DNA of 42,124 nt from a virus. The position numbers were made by a program, and so were the translations under genes. This document shows, piece by piece, positions 14,805-24,700 of this stretch (position 1 is its first letter; every line of letters begins with the position of its first letter). The notes beneath the pieces were generated by a model. The model was given only the letters and a program-made list of their open reading frames with translations, was not told where the DNA came from and did no database searches. The DNA is taken from the IMG/VR virus record IMGVR_UViG_2124908038_000006, positions 1 to 42,124 of that record; one strand, given 5' to 3'.

Positions 14805-14995
14805 TGCCCTTGGCTAAAGGAAAGTCCAAGAAAGCGACTGAAGCACGCTTTTCCGAGTTTCGACATGGAAAGACTTATGCGAAAACAGCAAAGAAGTTCG
14901 GAAAAGCAAAAGCGAACAGGCAGCTGGAAGCCGTAGCTCTTGGAGGAAAACGAAAGAAATCCAAGGCTAAAGCTAAAGCCAAAAAAGGCAAATAA
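14804..14995 (+). CDS. Lys/Ala-rich basic protein, 63 aa
   Basis: The opening MPLAKGKSKKAT resembles a family of small basic phage proteins that often lie in structural clusters, and the C-terminus is a run of Lys-Ala/Lys-Ser pairs. It overlaps genes on both sides by TAATG junctions. Together with the 41-residue gene it forms a pair of basic proteins. Nucleic-acid binding is inferred from composition only. Confidence 0.6.
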   Translation: MPLAKGKSKKATEARFSEFRHGKTYAKTAKKFGKAKANRQLEAVALGGKRKKSKAKAKAKKGK

Positions 14996-15993
14996 TGTCG
15001 TATACTGTTTCGGATATGATAGTCGAGGTTTTCGAGAACCTCGGCGAATCATCGGATCTTTACCCTTACGGTGCCACTTATGGCACCGTTGATCTTACTA
15101 CGCAAGGATCAGTTCGGTTACTGAAATGGCTCAATCGTGCGTATAGAAAAGTAACACAGACACAATTATCCGACGGAACTTTTATTCGATTCAGGTCTCT
15201 TGAAAGGCATGCTTTTTTCACGAATACCGTTCTTGCGTTGACTGTAGCCGCTGTTCCGGCTCCGAATCAAATACAGATTACTGGGTTGCTTCCGATAGCG
15301 AATAAGTATTCGAACTGGATCATAGATCTAGGTGCAATAAACGCAAACGCACAAGGAACTGAGCAACATTTGATTATCGGAAACGACACGACAACGCCGC
15401 CGATACTTACTCTCGCAAATCCGATAACAACCACACCAACGATAGGATCAACTGTAAACGTGTACAAGAAATGGTGGGCATGCTCGCTTAACTCTGGCGC
15501 AAACTACCATGCGGGTGAGTTTATTGCTATCGACCCGAAAGAAGATTTTCTTTCAGCATTATGGATATACGATATTCAATCTATGCGAGATATAAAGCGA
15601 TATGAAGAGAAAGCCCCGTTGAGAAAAAATGTGCTTACGCAAATTTATCCTGGAATGTTTTGGGACTTGGAAACTCCAGCTGGAGGTTGGAGTGCTTCAG
15701 GCATAGGTGGAGGAATCGAGTTTGATGTAGCTCCAGTAAACAATCTTGTTTTTGAATTGCATTATTATGGACTTAATGAAGAACTAAAACTTGCAGATCA
15801 AAAAATAATGATTCCAGATCAGTTCTCGGAAATGATAATCAAATGGGCGACAAAGACCGGAATGCTTAGAGACCGAGAATGGGATGCGGCATACGCATTA
15901 CGAAAAGAGTTCGAGACCGACATGCAAACTGCCATACAAGATGGCGCAATGCGTTTTGAGTACGATCAACCTTACTTATGGATCGATAAATAA
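14995..15993 (+). CDS. Head-tail adaptor / tail tubular protein A-like (T7 gp11-like)
   Basis: The 332-residue product starts with a helical segment (SDMIVEVFENLGE) and has a beta insertion (about 80-165). It ends in a helical part with charged helices (about 260-320) of the sort seen in podovirus gp11/gp4 adaptors. Those form a ring under the portal. The partner nozzle gene is 1.1 kb downstream, as in T7- and P22-like gene orders. Assignment is by pattern and gene order. Confidence 0.65.
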   Translation: MSYTVSDMIVEVFENLGESSDLYPYGATYGTVDLTTQGSVRLLKWLNRAYRKVTQTQLSDGTFIRFRSLERHAFFTNTVLALTVAAVPAPNQIQITGLLPIANKYSNWIIDLGAINANAQGTEQHLIIGNDTTTPPILTLANPITTTPTIGSTVNVYKKWWACSLNSGANYHAGEFIAIDPKEDFLSALWIYDIQSMRDIKRYEEKAPLRKNVLTQIYPGMFWDLETPAGGWSASGIGGGIEFDVAPVNNLVFELHYYGLNEELKLADQKIMIPDQFSEMIIKWATKTGMLRDREWDAAYALRKEFETDMQTAIQDGAMRFEYDQPYLWIDK

Positions 15994-16006
15994 GTGAAGT
16001 TATGCT

Positions 16007-16759
16007 ATGGCCGATGCTAATTTTCCACCTGTCAACCCGATAGATCGACCAAATCAATATCAGAAAGGATTCTATCCGTTCTCGGCGTTCTCGTCTGACG
16101 ATCCTAACGTAACGGCTAACCCGGTATTGAGGCTTATTCCACCGTGGAGATTTTCAGCTGGAGCGCCAATTGAGCCGCTTTCTTCTTCTGTGACTGCAAA
16201 TGCAACTGTTACTTTGCCTTCGACGTATCCTTCGCAGTATCAGATATACATACCCGCTGCGTATCTTGTTGCGTATTCTGGTGGGCCATATACATTAATA
16301 ATTACAACTGGCGTTTCGGGAAAAACAACAGTTCTTGTTCCAATATGCAAAAATGGCGACACGCTTCTATCGGGAAGTTTACTATTCAATATTTATGTCG
16401 ATACTACAGGCAACGTTACGAGCGATGCGTGGTCGATACTGGCGTCTAATGCTCGAGGATCATATTCGGCACTATCAAATGGAGAAATGGAAGCACGTAT
16501 AAGAGCAGTTTCTGAGGCTAATGGATCAGCAGGTGCGGGAGCCCCATGTCCTTATTATGGATTAAAAACATGGGGATTTCCTGCTGTTTTTAACACTATA
16601 GATTATGTAGATTCTGTTCCAAGTACATCTCCCGGACCAGATTGTATAGGGGGATATGTTCAAAGTGTAAATCAAGCCTCAGCTCAACTAATAGTGTATC
16701 AGTCGGCTAATTCGGCTATCTATATTTTAGGGTATGCTAAAGGAAGATGGAGAACATGA
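16007..16759 (+). CDS. Hypothetical tail-region protein, 250 aa
   Basis: A low-charge, Pro/Ser/Thr/Tyr-rich beta protein. The N-terminal 50 residues are Pro-rich (linker or attachment region) and are followed by alternating hydrophobic strands. The position between adaptor and nozzle genes and the composition suggest a tail appendage or fibre-like accessory. Its end is more AT-rich than its start. No family recognised. Confidence 0.55.
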   Translation: MADANFPPVNPIDRPNQYQKGFYPFSAFSSDDPNVTANPVLRLIPPWRFSAGAPIEPLSSSVTANATVTLPSTYPSQYQIYIPAAYLVAYSGGPYTLIITTGVSGKTTVLVPICKNGDTLLSGSLLFNIYVDTTGNVTSDAWSILASNARGSYSALSNGEMEARIRAVSEANGSAGAGAPCPYYGLKTWGFPAVFNTIDYVDSVPSTSPGPDCIGGYVQSVNQASAQLIVYQSANSAIYILGYAKGRWRT

Positions 16760-17070
16760 AGTTAAAATATATTCCCTTAAATTGCATCGACGAAGATAGC
16801 GAGATATTAGCTGTTAATGCGTCGACGATTAAAATAAATGGGACGTTCTATGTATTTCAAGGAACAATATTCGACAATCTTTCCGTACAGAAAACGTCGA
16901 ATAACTATATCCAGTCAGTAACGTTCGACGGTTCAATATATAGCATTTCAGTTTTAAGAAAATATACGAAAAACAATTCCGAGTGGTGCGATCTTAGCTA
17001 TGTCGACATGTCGGATAAATATACAAACGAAACAGTAGCGAATGCTATCATAATCCAAGGAGAAACATAA
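16756..17070 (+). CDS. Hypothetical protein, 104 aa
   Basis: The start at 16756 forms an ATGA overlap with the previous stop and has GGAG in front. An alternative in-frame ATG at 16747 lies too close to the ribosome site. The protein is beta-rich and polar, with no motif recognised. Its coupling to the 250-residue gene suggests the two products work together, for example as a chaperone and its appendage, but this is only inference. Confidence 0.55.
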   Translation: MKLKYIPLNCIDEDSEILAVNASTIKINGTFYVFQGTIFDNLSVQKTSNNYIQSVTFDGSIYSISVLRKYTKNNSEWCDLSYVDMSDKYTNETVANAIIIQGET

Positions 17071-17072
17071 TC

Positions 17073-18989
17073 ATGGCCCGACAAGGATCTCCATCGCCAA
17101 TGTTCTCCATGGGATTGCCTACCCCTCAACCGATCGTTATGCGACCGTTGCTTGGAATAGATTGGATAGCTTCGGAGCTTAATGCAATTCCTGGATCGTT
17201 GCTTGATGCCCAAAATGTCGTTGTAAGACCTAAAGGTCTATATCGCATTCCAGGATATGACTCTTTTCTAAGCTCCGCTGCGTGGATTCCAGCAGACAAT
17301 CCTTGTATAATGGCTTCCGGATGGGGGACTAACGGAGTTCAGTATCCGTTTTTATTTACTGAGAATTACATATTTCTTTGCTCTTGGACCAATGGATATG
17401 TCCGTGTTCCGTGGACTTATTCTGCTGGAACTATATCTACAACGGGAACAGCGGCTGTAGGAATAGGAACGCTTTGGAAAACTTTAGGAATCAATACTGG
17501 CGATAGTATAACAATTGCGGGTGTTACATATTTGATAGATCTAGTAAACTCGGATACAAGTCTTACATTGCATACAAGTGCCGGATCTCAATCGACGCAA
17601 GCGTATAGCATTTCGCGTTTACTCGGTGCCGGGAACAATTCTACCGTAGACTCGTGCGAAGTTCAGGATATAACGCTAGGCGACTATCTTGTCGCAACAG
17701 CGCCGAATAATCAGATGGTCATGATTATTCCTCCGACGCAAGCAGTTTCTAACTTGACAGCAACAGCGGCTAAACAGCCTGCATCGGGCGGATTTATGGC
17801 AAACTGTTGCGCATACTTTGTAGGCCGGGTATTTGCTGGAAATTTACAAGATGGCTCGCTTGGCTCGGCTCGAACTCGTATTAGATGGAGTAAAACTACT
17901 GACACGACTGACTTCAGCGATGCAACGGCATACATAGACTTACTCAGTCAAGGAAGTGGATTCTCAGGCTCGATACAAAGAATGATGCCCATGGGAACGT
18001 TGCTCGTAGTTTACTTAGACGATGCGATATTTGTCGGATCACCAAGTAATACGCCAAATTTGCCACTAAGCTTTCAACAGCTGCCTACGGGAAGAATCGG
18101 CATTGCCGGACCGAGAGCGGTTTCAAGCTTGATGCTTCCAAGGACTGAAGAGAATACTTATGGAATAAATACCACAGGACACTTTTTTGTCGGATTCGAT
18201 AACGTATACTTTCTTTCGTCCTCAAGTCTTGCGCTAGAACCTATAGGAAATAGAATTGTTCGCGAATCTATACTTCGATGCCTTTATCCTAATCGAATAC
18301 AAACTTCGGTTGATTGGCAACGAAAACGGGTCAGATTCGGATTTCCTAGGTCTGGACCGAATATCGAAAACATATTCGAATACGATTGGGAAACTAAGGA
18401 ATGGTCTTACGAATTTCGAAATACTTGGATGCTTGCCGATCCTTTGCTGACTCCGCCAGTAAACGTCGTCATGACTACCGTAACGCTTGTAACTATGACA
18501 ACGGTACTTGGAATAAGCATGAGTCCAAGCCCCTCGGCGAATACGATTCTGCGTGCTCATTACATAGAACAAAACGGAAGGCTTTGGAACTCATCGACGA
18601 ATGAGAACGCGGTCAATCCTGATGGAACAGCTAATCCAATACAAATCGAAACGATGGATTATGACGAAGGCGCAGCGGGAATGGTAAAGTTTTGGAGAAT
18701 GCTTAGACTCAAAATAAGTTACGATCCGGAAACGATACCGAATATCGACATCGTATTCGCTATTAGCATCAGTCTCGACCGCGGAAGAAGCTATAGGCCG
18801 ATCGGGAACATGACTATAAAGCAAGGAAACGACGAAGGTTATGTAAACTTTAGAGCTACCGGTCCGCATATCAGATTTTTGATAACGTCGGTTTCCGCTG
18901 TTACGCCATACTATATAACAGAACTTACGCGTCTTGCGTCTATTCGTGGCGTTCAGTCTTCGCTTAGGCAGCAAAATGCGATACATTAA
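17073..18989 (+). CDS. Tail nozzle protein (T7 gp12 / P22 gp10-like)
   Basis: A 638-residue, low-charge protein with a long succession of short beta strands and Gly/Ser turns. The pattern is that of the beta-propeller nozzle or packaged-DNA stabilisation protein of podoviruses: an N-terminal phrase with GSLLDAQNVVVRPKGLYRIPGY, then blade-like repeats, then a DWETKEWSYEF motif. It would seal the tail and keep DNA in the head. Gene order (adaptor, nozzle, small protein, internal proteins) agrees. Confidence 0.7.
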   Translation: MARQGSPSPMFSMGLPTPQPIVMRPLLGIDWIASELNAIPGSLLDAQNVVVRPKGLYRIPGYDSFLSSAAWIPADNPCIMASGWGTNGVQYPFLFTENYIFLCSWTNGYVRVPWTYSAGTISTTGTAAVGIGTLWKTLGINTGDSITIAGVTYLIDLVNSDTSLTLHTSAGSQSTQAYSISRLLGAGNNSTVDSCEVQDITLGDYLVATAPNNQMVMIIPPTQAVSNLTATAAKQPASGGFMANCCAYFVGRVFAGNLQDGSLGSARTRIRWSKTTDTTDFSDATAYIDLLSQGSGFSGSIQRMMPMGTLLVVYLDDAIFVGSPSNTPNLPLSFQQLPTGRIGIAGPRAVSSLMLPRTEENTYGINTTGHFFVGFDNVYFLSSSSLALEPIGNRIVRESILRCLYPNRIQTSVDWQRKRVRFGFPRSGPNIENIFEYDWETKEWSYEFRNTWMLADPLLTPPVNVVMTTVTLVTMTTVLGISMSPSPSANTILRAHYIEQNGRLWNSSTNENAVNPDGTANPIQIETMDYDEGAAGMVKFWRMLRLKISYDPETIPNIDIVFAISISLDRGRSYRPIGNMTIKQGNDEGYVNFRATGPHIRFLITSVSAVTPYYITELTRLASIRGVQSSLRQQNAIH

Positions 18990-19422
18990 GCTAATCGATG
19001 TTGACGATGATTTTGTTTCTAGCCTATGGACTAAGGTTGAGAATGCTGGAAGCTTTTATTCAATCGGGGACGGATATTCGAAAGAGCATTTACGAAACGT
19101 TCTTTACGCAAGCAACTTTGTTCTTTCTTGTCCTGAAGGAATAATTCGCTTCGAAATACATTCAGATTTTGTCGAGGCGCATACGATGATCTTTGGACAT
19201 TCAGCATTTTCCTATCTATCCGATATTGCAAGCGATATTGAAGAGCTAAAAGCTTCATTCTTTCCAGATAAGCCCTTATGCTGTATAATACCAGCCAAGA
19301 TGAAGAGCTTCTTAAGGCTCGTCAAAGCTATTGGATTCGCGCCTGAAAGTACCTTTCTTAGGCTTCTTTCTGGCCGACCGATTACTTGTATAAAGTTCAT
19401 ATGGAGGAAGACAAATGTCTAG
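18976..19422 (+). CDS. GNAT-like acetyltransferase-fold protein (T7 gp13-like position)
   Basis: The ATG at 18976 gives 148 residues and overlaps the nozzle gene by 14 bases. An earlier in-frame ATG at 18934 would increase that overlap. The order of strands and helices, ending in a phrase MKSFLRLVKAIGFAPES typical of GNAT C-termini, suggests an acetyltransferase fold. In T7-like phages a protein of this type lies between nozzle and internal core genes and is needed for virion assembly rather than known acetylation. Active-site features are not clear. Confidence 0.5.
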   Translation: MRYIKLIDVDDDFVSSLWTKVENAGSFYSIGDGYSKEHLRNVLYASNFVLSCPEGIIRFEIHSDFVEAHTMIFGHSAFSYLSDIASDIEELKASFFPDKPLCCIIPAKMKSFLRLVKAIGFAPESTFLRLLSGRPITCIKFIWRKTNV

Positions 19423-20053
19423 TCCTACAGCTGCTCCAACGCTGACAACGACCGGGCAGACGAGCGCATCGCAATACGGCTTTGTCGATCCACTTGGGTC
19501 GTCGTCGTCGCTTCAAAATGCCCTGTATGGCACCAACGGAGCGCTTAACGGCGACGCTTTGAGCTTGTACAAGAACAATGCGGATAGCGTCATGAACACG
19601 CTGTCAGGCCTTTCTGGGCCGTTACAGAAGACATTGTCGGATACTGCGACATATCAGGCTAATAATGCTCTAAACGCAACCGGATCCAACTTTGCCAACA
19701 TGGGAGCATTAGGTTCTGGAGCTGCTGCACAAGCCTTCGGGCAGGCTATTGCGAATCCATTTGCGCAAGCCCAGGCGCAGCTTCAAAACTCACAGTTGAC
19801 TACAGCTTCGTCGGCTTTAAGCAGTCTGCTAGGCGCAAGTACAAATGCCTATGGAAATGCGCTCCAAGCTGGATCAAGCCTTATGAATAATACTTCGGGC
19901 CTTGTTGCACCTACGACGATTACCAATCCTGAGTACACGGCGCAGGCTGGAAAGCAACAAGCGGCTACTCAAGGACTAACAGGCGGTCTTTCGACTGCTT
20001 TAGGTGGTCTTACTGGCGAAGCGGCCGGAAAAAAGGCAGTACAGACAAAGTAA
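19415..20053 (+). CDS. Internal virion protein candidate (gp14/gp7-like), 212 aa
   Basis: An Ala/Ser/Asn/Gln/Gly-rich, low-charge protein with long amphipathic segments. This is typical of the smallest of the three podovirus ejection proteins, which leave the virion first and form a pore in the outer membrane. It overlaps the previous gene by eight bases and precedes two larger ejection-type genes, exactly the usual order. Confidence 0.65.
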   Translation: MSSPTAAPTLTTTGQTSASQYGFVDPLGSSSSLQNALYGTNGALNGDALSLYKNNADSVMNTLSGLSGPLQKTLSDTATYQANNALNATGSNFANMGALGSGAAAQAFGQAIANPFAQAQAQLQNSQLTTASSALSSLLGASTNAYGNALQAGSSLMNNTSGLVAPTTITNPEYTAQAGKQQAATQGLTGGLSTALGGLTGEAAGKKAVQTK

Positions 20054-20062
20054 GGAGAAATT

Positions 20063-21754
20063 ATGCCCGCACCGCAACCACAGTTTACTGGACAGACTCC
20101 CTCGGAAGCCGTAGGGCAGGCTGAGGACTTTGGATCGAAATGGGCTCAAATAGTCTCACAGGGTGTACAGGAAGGAGTGAGAGCGCACCAGTTTAATAAA
20201 CAATTAAAACAAGTAGCTGACCTTCAAGCTCAAGCTGAGCATGCGTCGAGCGATCAGCTAAAGATGCAATTGCTTCAAAGGGATATTTCGACAAAGATGA
20301 CCGAGGCAGGTCCTGGAAACGAGGCCAAAGTTTTTAGCGAGAATGAACCATTAGTAAAACAACTCCTCAAGTTCTATTCCAACGGAGATGAAGTTCTAGC
20401 CAATTCAATGTACGAAGGCATTTCAAAGAAGTTTGTCGAAGACATGGCGCCCTCGGATTTGCTAAAAAATGGCTATATGGGTTTCAGTTCTGGTCAAGAA
20501 ACGCAACCAAATACTAATCCTAATACTGATACCGTTGCGCAACCTTCGACTGAAACTCAACCCAATACGCCTAGTACTGGTGCACAGACTCAAACTCAGG
20601 CACCTACTGCTATTCCGACAAAAGATACTGACTTTACTCCAGATGTTGTAAAACAAGTTGCGTCCAATTCAGATCTCATGAATCAGTTTAGAGACACGCT
20701 CAAAAAACAGAAACCCAATGATGCCAATTGGTCCAATGGTATTGATAAAGCTTCCAATGAGGCATTGATAAATAATAATAAGATTACCCTAATGGGACTA
20801 GGAAAAGCTTCCGGATCCACGGGCACTTTATCTCAATATGCAAAGGCGCTTCCGACTGGAGCTAAGGCTGCTATCGCTAGCCAAGCGTTCTCAAAAATCG
20901 AAACTGGTGACCCAAATGTTCCAATAACGAATAAAGAAAAAGTAGCTATGAATGGCGCAGCGCAATCTACGCTCAAAGTCTTGGATAGTGCGCAGACACG
21001 AGCTTATCTCGCCAACGGCGGAAGTAAAGAGGTGCTCGATCGGGCTGCAAAATCTCTTAACAATGCTATAGCCGCTGATCCAGATTTAGGCCAATATTTC
21101 AAGTCTACCGAAGGTCTGTCTCCTAGAGACGCAGCGGCATACGGTGCGCAAAAAGCGGCCGCTTTTGAAGCTTGGAAAACAGTAAGCCAACTTGGAATTG
21201 ACAAAGAAAAAGCCGATGCAGACATGATACGAGCAACGACAGAACGGGATAAGATTACGGTTCAAAAAAGAACCGATGCGTTGACTTTTGTTCAAAACTC
21301 AATTAAGAGCTGGAGCGAGATGGACGAAGTTATGCGAAAAGATTTGACAACGCAGAATAAGGGAATAACGGATACGCAAATAGACGCAGAAAGGAATAGA
21401 CGGCTACAAAATCCAAACGACGCGTATACTGCTGCTTATGGCCTTGCAGCACAGGCGCTCTCGCAATACTCAGGAATGCCTATTGGTGAAGTGAAAGCCA
21501 AGTTAAATGGCTCTTCATGGACCAAAGCAATAGGCGCATTCTTTACCGGGGAAAAGCTTAATCCTACAGTTGATAGCGCATCGATTCCGACAATGCCGGA
21601 TACTATTAATGGGAAAGGCGTAGCAACTCCTAATGGATTACCTAGTACTACTACTGTTCCTGGATCAAGTTCTAGCACTACAACTATTGAGTCTTCGAAA
21701 CCTGGAACGGTTGATCCCAAGTATCAACAGCAACTGAATAAATGGACTCGGTAG
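20063..21754 (+). CDS. Internal virion protein candidate (gp15/gp20-like), 563 aa
   Basis: The N-terminal part is Gln-rich and helical (about 1-135). A Thr/Pro/Gln/Asn linker with repeats of the type PNTN/TETQPN (about 150-195) follows, then a large helical body to about 520 and a Ser/Thr-rich tail. In gp15-type proteins the helical body forms part of the periplasmic DNA-ejection tube. The gene begins ten bases after the 212-residue gene and ends four bases before the giant gene. Assignment rests on order and helical content. Confidence 0.65.
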   Translation: MPAPQPQFTGQTPSEAVGQAEDFGSKWAQIVSQGVQEGVRAHQFNKQLKQVADLQAQAEHASSDQLKMQLLQRDISTKMTEAGPGNEAKVFSENEPLVKQLLKFYSNGDEVLANSMYEGISKKFVEDMAPSDLLKNGYMGFSSGQETQPNTNPNTDTVAQPSTETQPNTPSTGAQTQTQAPTAIPTKDTDFTPDVVKQVASNSDLMNQFRDTLKKQKPNDANWSNGIDKASNEALINNNKITLMGLGKASGSTGTLSQYAKALPTGAKAAIASQAFSKIETGDPNVPITNKEKVAMNGAAQSTLKVLDSAQTRAYLANGGSKEVLDRAAKSLNNAIAADPDLGQYFKSTEGLSPRDAAAYGAQKAAAFEAWKTVSQLGIDKEKADADMIRATTERDKITVQKRTDALTFVQNSIKSWSEMDEVMRKDLTTQNKGITDTQIDAERNRRLQNPNDAYTAAYGLAAQALSQYSGMPIGEVKAKLNGSSWTKAIGAFFTGEKLNPTVDSASIPTMPDTINGKGVATPNGLPSTTTVPGSSSSTTTIESSKPGTVDPKYQQQLNKWTR

Positions 21755-21757
21755 CAT

Positions 21758-24700
21758 ATGGACCAAAATCTTTCTAACATATTCTCGCAAATGAATTCCG
21801 ATCCGGACTTCATATCACTTAATTACCAGCAACAGTTCAACATAAGAGCTGCTGTTGCTGGTAAAGTAGCCGCTCAAGATGTCAATTTTCAATTGCTATC
21901 TCCTGATCAGCAACAGTCCATAATATCTCAATCAGCATTTCAGTCGCCTTCGCTTCAAGATAAGAATCTCGAGAATATTGTAAACGGTATTGTATCTAAG
22001 GCTAAACAAGGCGATCAGCAGGCATTAGAGAACGTAAACGAGTTAGCAAACATGAATGCTTCTGCCCGGTCATCGACTATCATTACTGCCGCGGCAAAGA
22101 TACAAGCGAGTTTATTTCCTGGATTCGCTGCGGCACAATTCGGATCAAGTCCGGAAAGCCTTACAGGATCAAGTTTGAAAAGCTTAATGGACGGAAATGA
22201 CGCAGCTAAGTTGTCTATTTACTTTGGCGAGCTTCCTGATCGCGATCCTATTTTCGCTCAAATGAAACCGACGAGTACTAAAATACTCGGCTTTGTCGAC
22301 TTTCCAACAGGCGGAACAGCCATAGCCGCTTCGGTAGGCTCGTTGATAGACTCTATTCCGTTCATAATGGGTCCAGCAGGGGCCGCGGAAAAAGCTGGTG
22401 TTGGCATTGCCAAGGGTATTGCTGAAAAGACCGCTTCAAGATTTATCGCGACCGGGAGTAAAATAGTCATCCCAGCATTAACGTCAACAATAGGCGCCGG
22501 CATCGGCCAAGTTGCACAACAGAATGCCTTAGCCGCTGTTAGTAGTAACCCAGACTTGTATACAAATACGGCGAATAAAATCGCTTCTACTTTTGGCCAA
22601 GGAGCGGCAGTTAACTTTATGCTAGCGCTTGGATTTCGAGCTATTCCAAGTGCGATAGTTACCGGAACAAGGACAGCCAAGAAAATATTTGGCGGTCAGG
22701 TAATAGATAAGACTTTAGCTTCGACCGGATCTTTGTGGTGGAAAAAAGCTACTGATCCAAGTGCGCTAGACGAAGCAGTACGAGCTTCCGGTGGAACTCC
22801 CGGTATTCCAACAGAAAATGTATTGTCGCTTAATCCTTTCGTGCGAGATTCGACTTGGATTAGAAACTACGCCACTGAAGCCGCATCACGCGATATGTCT
22901 ACGTTAGATCTAAGGCCGCTGGATCAAATAGCGATTGCGTCTAACGATATGCCCGATGTTATTTTTGCGCCTAAAGATTGGTCCAAACCTACGGATAGTG
23001 GATTCAATATTTGGGAAACAAAGGTAGACAAGGTAAACAAGAAGCTTACGTTCTTGAACACAGGGGAAGCGGATAACTTAGGCGATTTGAGATCTAAACT
23101 TTCCGACATGTTCTCGTCAAGATTCGACGGGATAAACGACGCGTCGAGACCAAATTCCATGGTAGCTTCGCAAACGTTGATAATACAAGGAAAGCTTCAG
23201 GCGTTGAATGCTAAAGCATACGATCCGTTTCCAGAAATAGTCGACAAAGGTTTCACTAGGCCAAGTTTACGCGGATATCTATCTCCTACAGAGGCCCAAG
23301 ACGCTGCTTACGCGTCGATAGCAAATGGCGGACAGGCATATCACGTTAAGCTCGATCTGACATCTGATATGGTAAACCGCATTGCGGATAACAAACCATT
23401 CATGATTGACGGAACGCCATTAAAAGCGATGTCTGTCGCTCCGGAAGAAGCCAATGCCCTGGCAATCATAGCGCATCCGGCGACTCCGGAGGCTTTGAGA
23501 GCCTCGCAAGTATTCGTACTGAAGTCAATAAAGGAAAACGCGGGCTGGACTGAAGCTGAAGCAAGGAAGTTTTTTCTTGTCCAAAATGGTTTTGACGGCT
23601 ATTTCGACGCAAACACAGGCATGATTGAAACCTTGTTCCCGTCGAGAATGAAGTGGATTACAGATCAATTTGATAAGTCTACGGGAAAGCTTTTGCCTAA
23701 ACGAGCTCAAGACATAGCTAATTCTGGCGCTCTTGGCTCTAAGATAGCATTACAAGCGAAAATAGAAAGCTCTATTGGAAAAGAATCGCTTATAGCCAAT
23801 CCGCAAGTCTTAGCCAATATTGCGACGTCCAAGTTCAAAGGAACGTTGGATCCAGTTTCAGTTCAGAACTTCGTAAAGCAAATATCGGATGCCAAGGGAA
23901 TTGATAACGCAGGAATACAAGTTCGAAGAATAGCTGGAGCTACAGATTTACTTGGAAAAGATACAAAGCTTTCTTCGAAAATAATCAAAAATGCCGACGG
24001 AAGCATCACAGTAAATATACCTGAGAGAATAACAAGCTTTACGGCACAGAAAAAATTCGTAAACGATATGATGTCGGGAATTGACAAAATAGGCATAAAG
24101 AATGCGCCCGAAGGAAAGTTCGAGGCAATCCGATCACGACAACTTTCTAAAGCAATCGATGTCGCACCTTCAAGATTCGTACTCCCTTTCGAAAATGAAG
24201 CGGCAAACTTGACTTGGCTCCAATCGATAGCTAAGAGTGAATTTGGAAATGCAAGTTTGGTAAAAAATCCTCATGGTGGATATGCTCTCGTCGATGCATC
24301 GAACAAGGTCCAAGGTACTTTTAAGGATTTGTTTGAAGCACGTGATTCCATGTTCACAGCGTCATTGGATGAAAAGTTTATTCGTGGAGACTTGTACAAG
24401 CAAGGATATAAGCTGACCGGAAAGAAAGGCTCTACGTATACGATATCCGGACCTGGAATAAAGACTTCAATAACTGGAAACAGTATCCAGGATTTGTTAA
24501 AACAGATCGATTATAAACCGTCCAAGATTTCTAATCGATTTGCACCAAGAGACGTAGAAATAACTCCGGATAAAACTATAGCTACTTTTGACGGAAAATC
24601 GCTTATAGCCAATCCGCATGACTTAGCTAACGCTATGGCTAAGTTCGAGAATCCTGACGAACTTGCAAATATGGTAAACGTAGTTCATAGAAATACTGGC

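Noticed and set aside
14438-15052. 204-residue minus-strand frame
   Set aside because: Its Phe/Leu/Ser runs are the complement of the Lys-rich microprotein genes.
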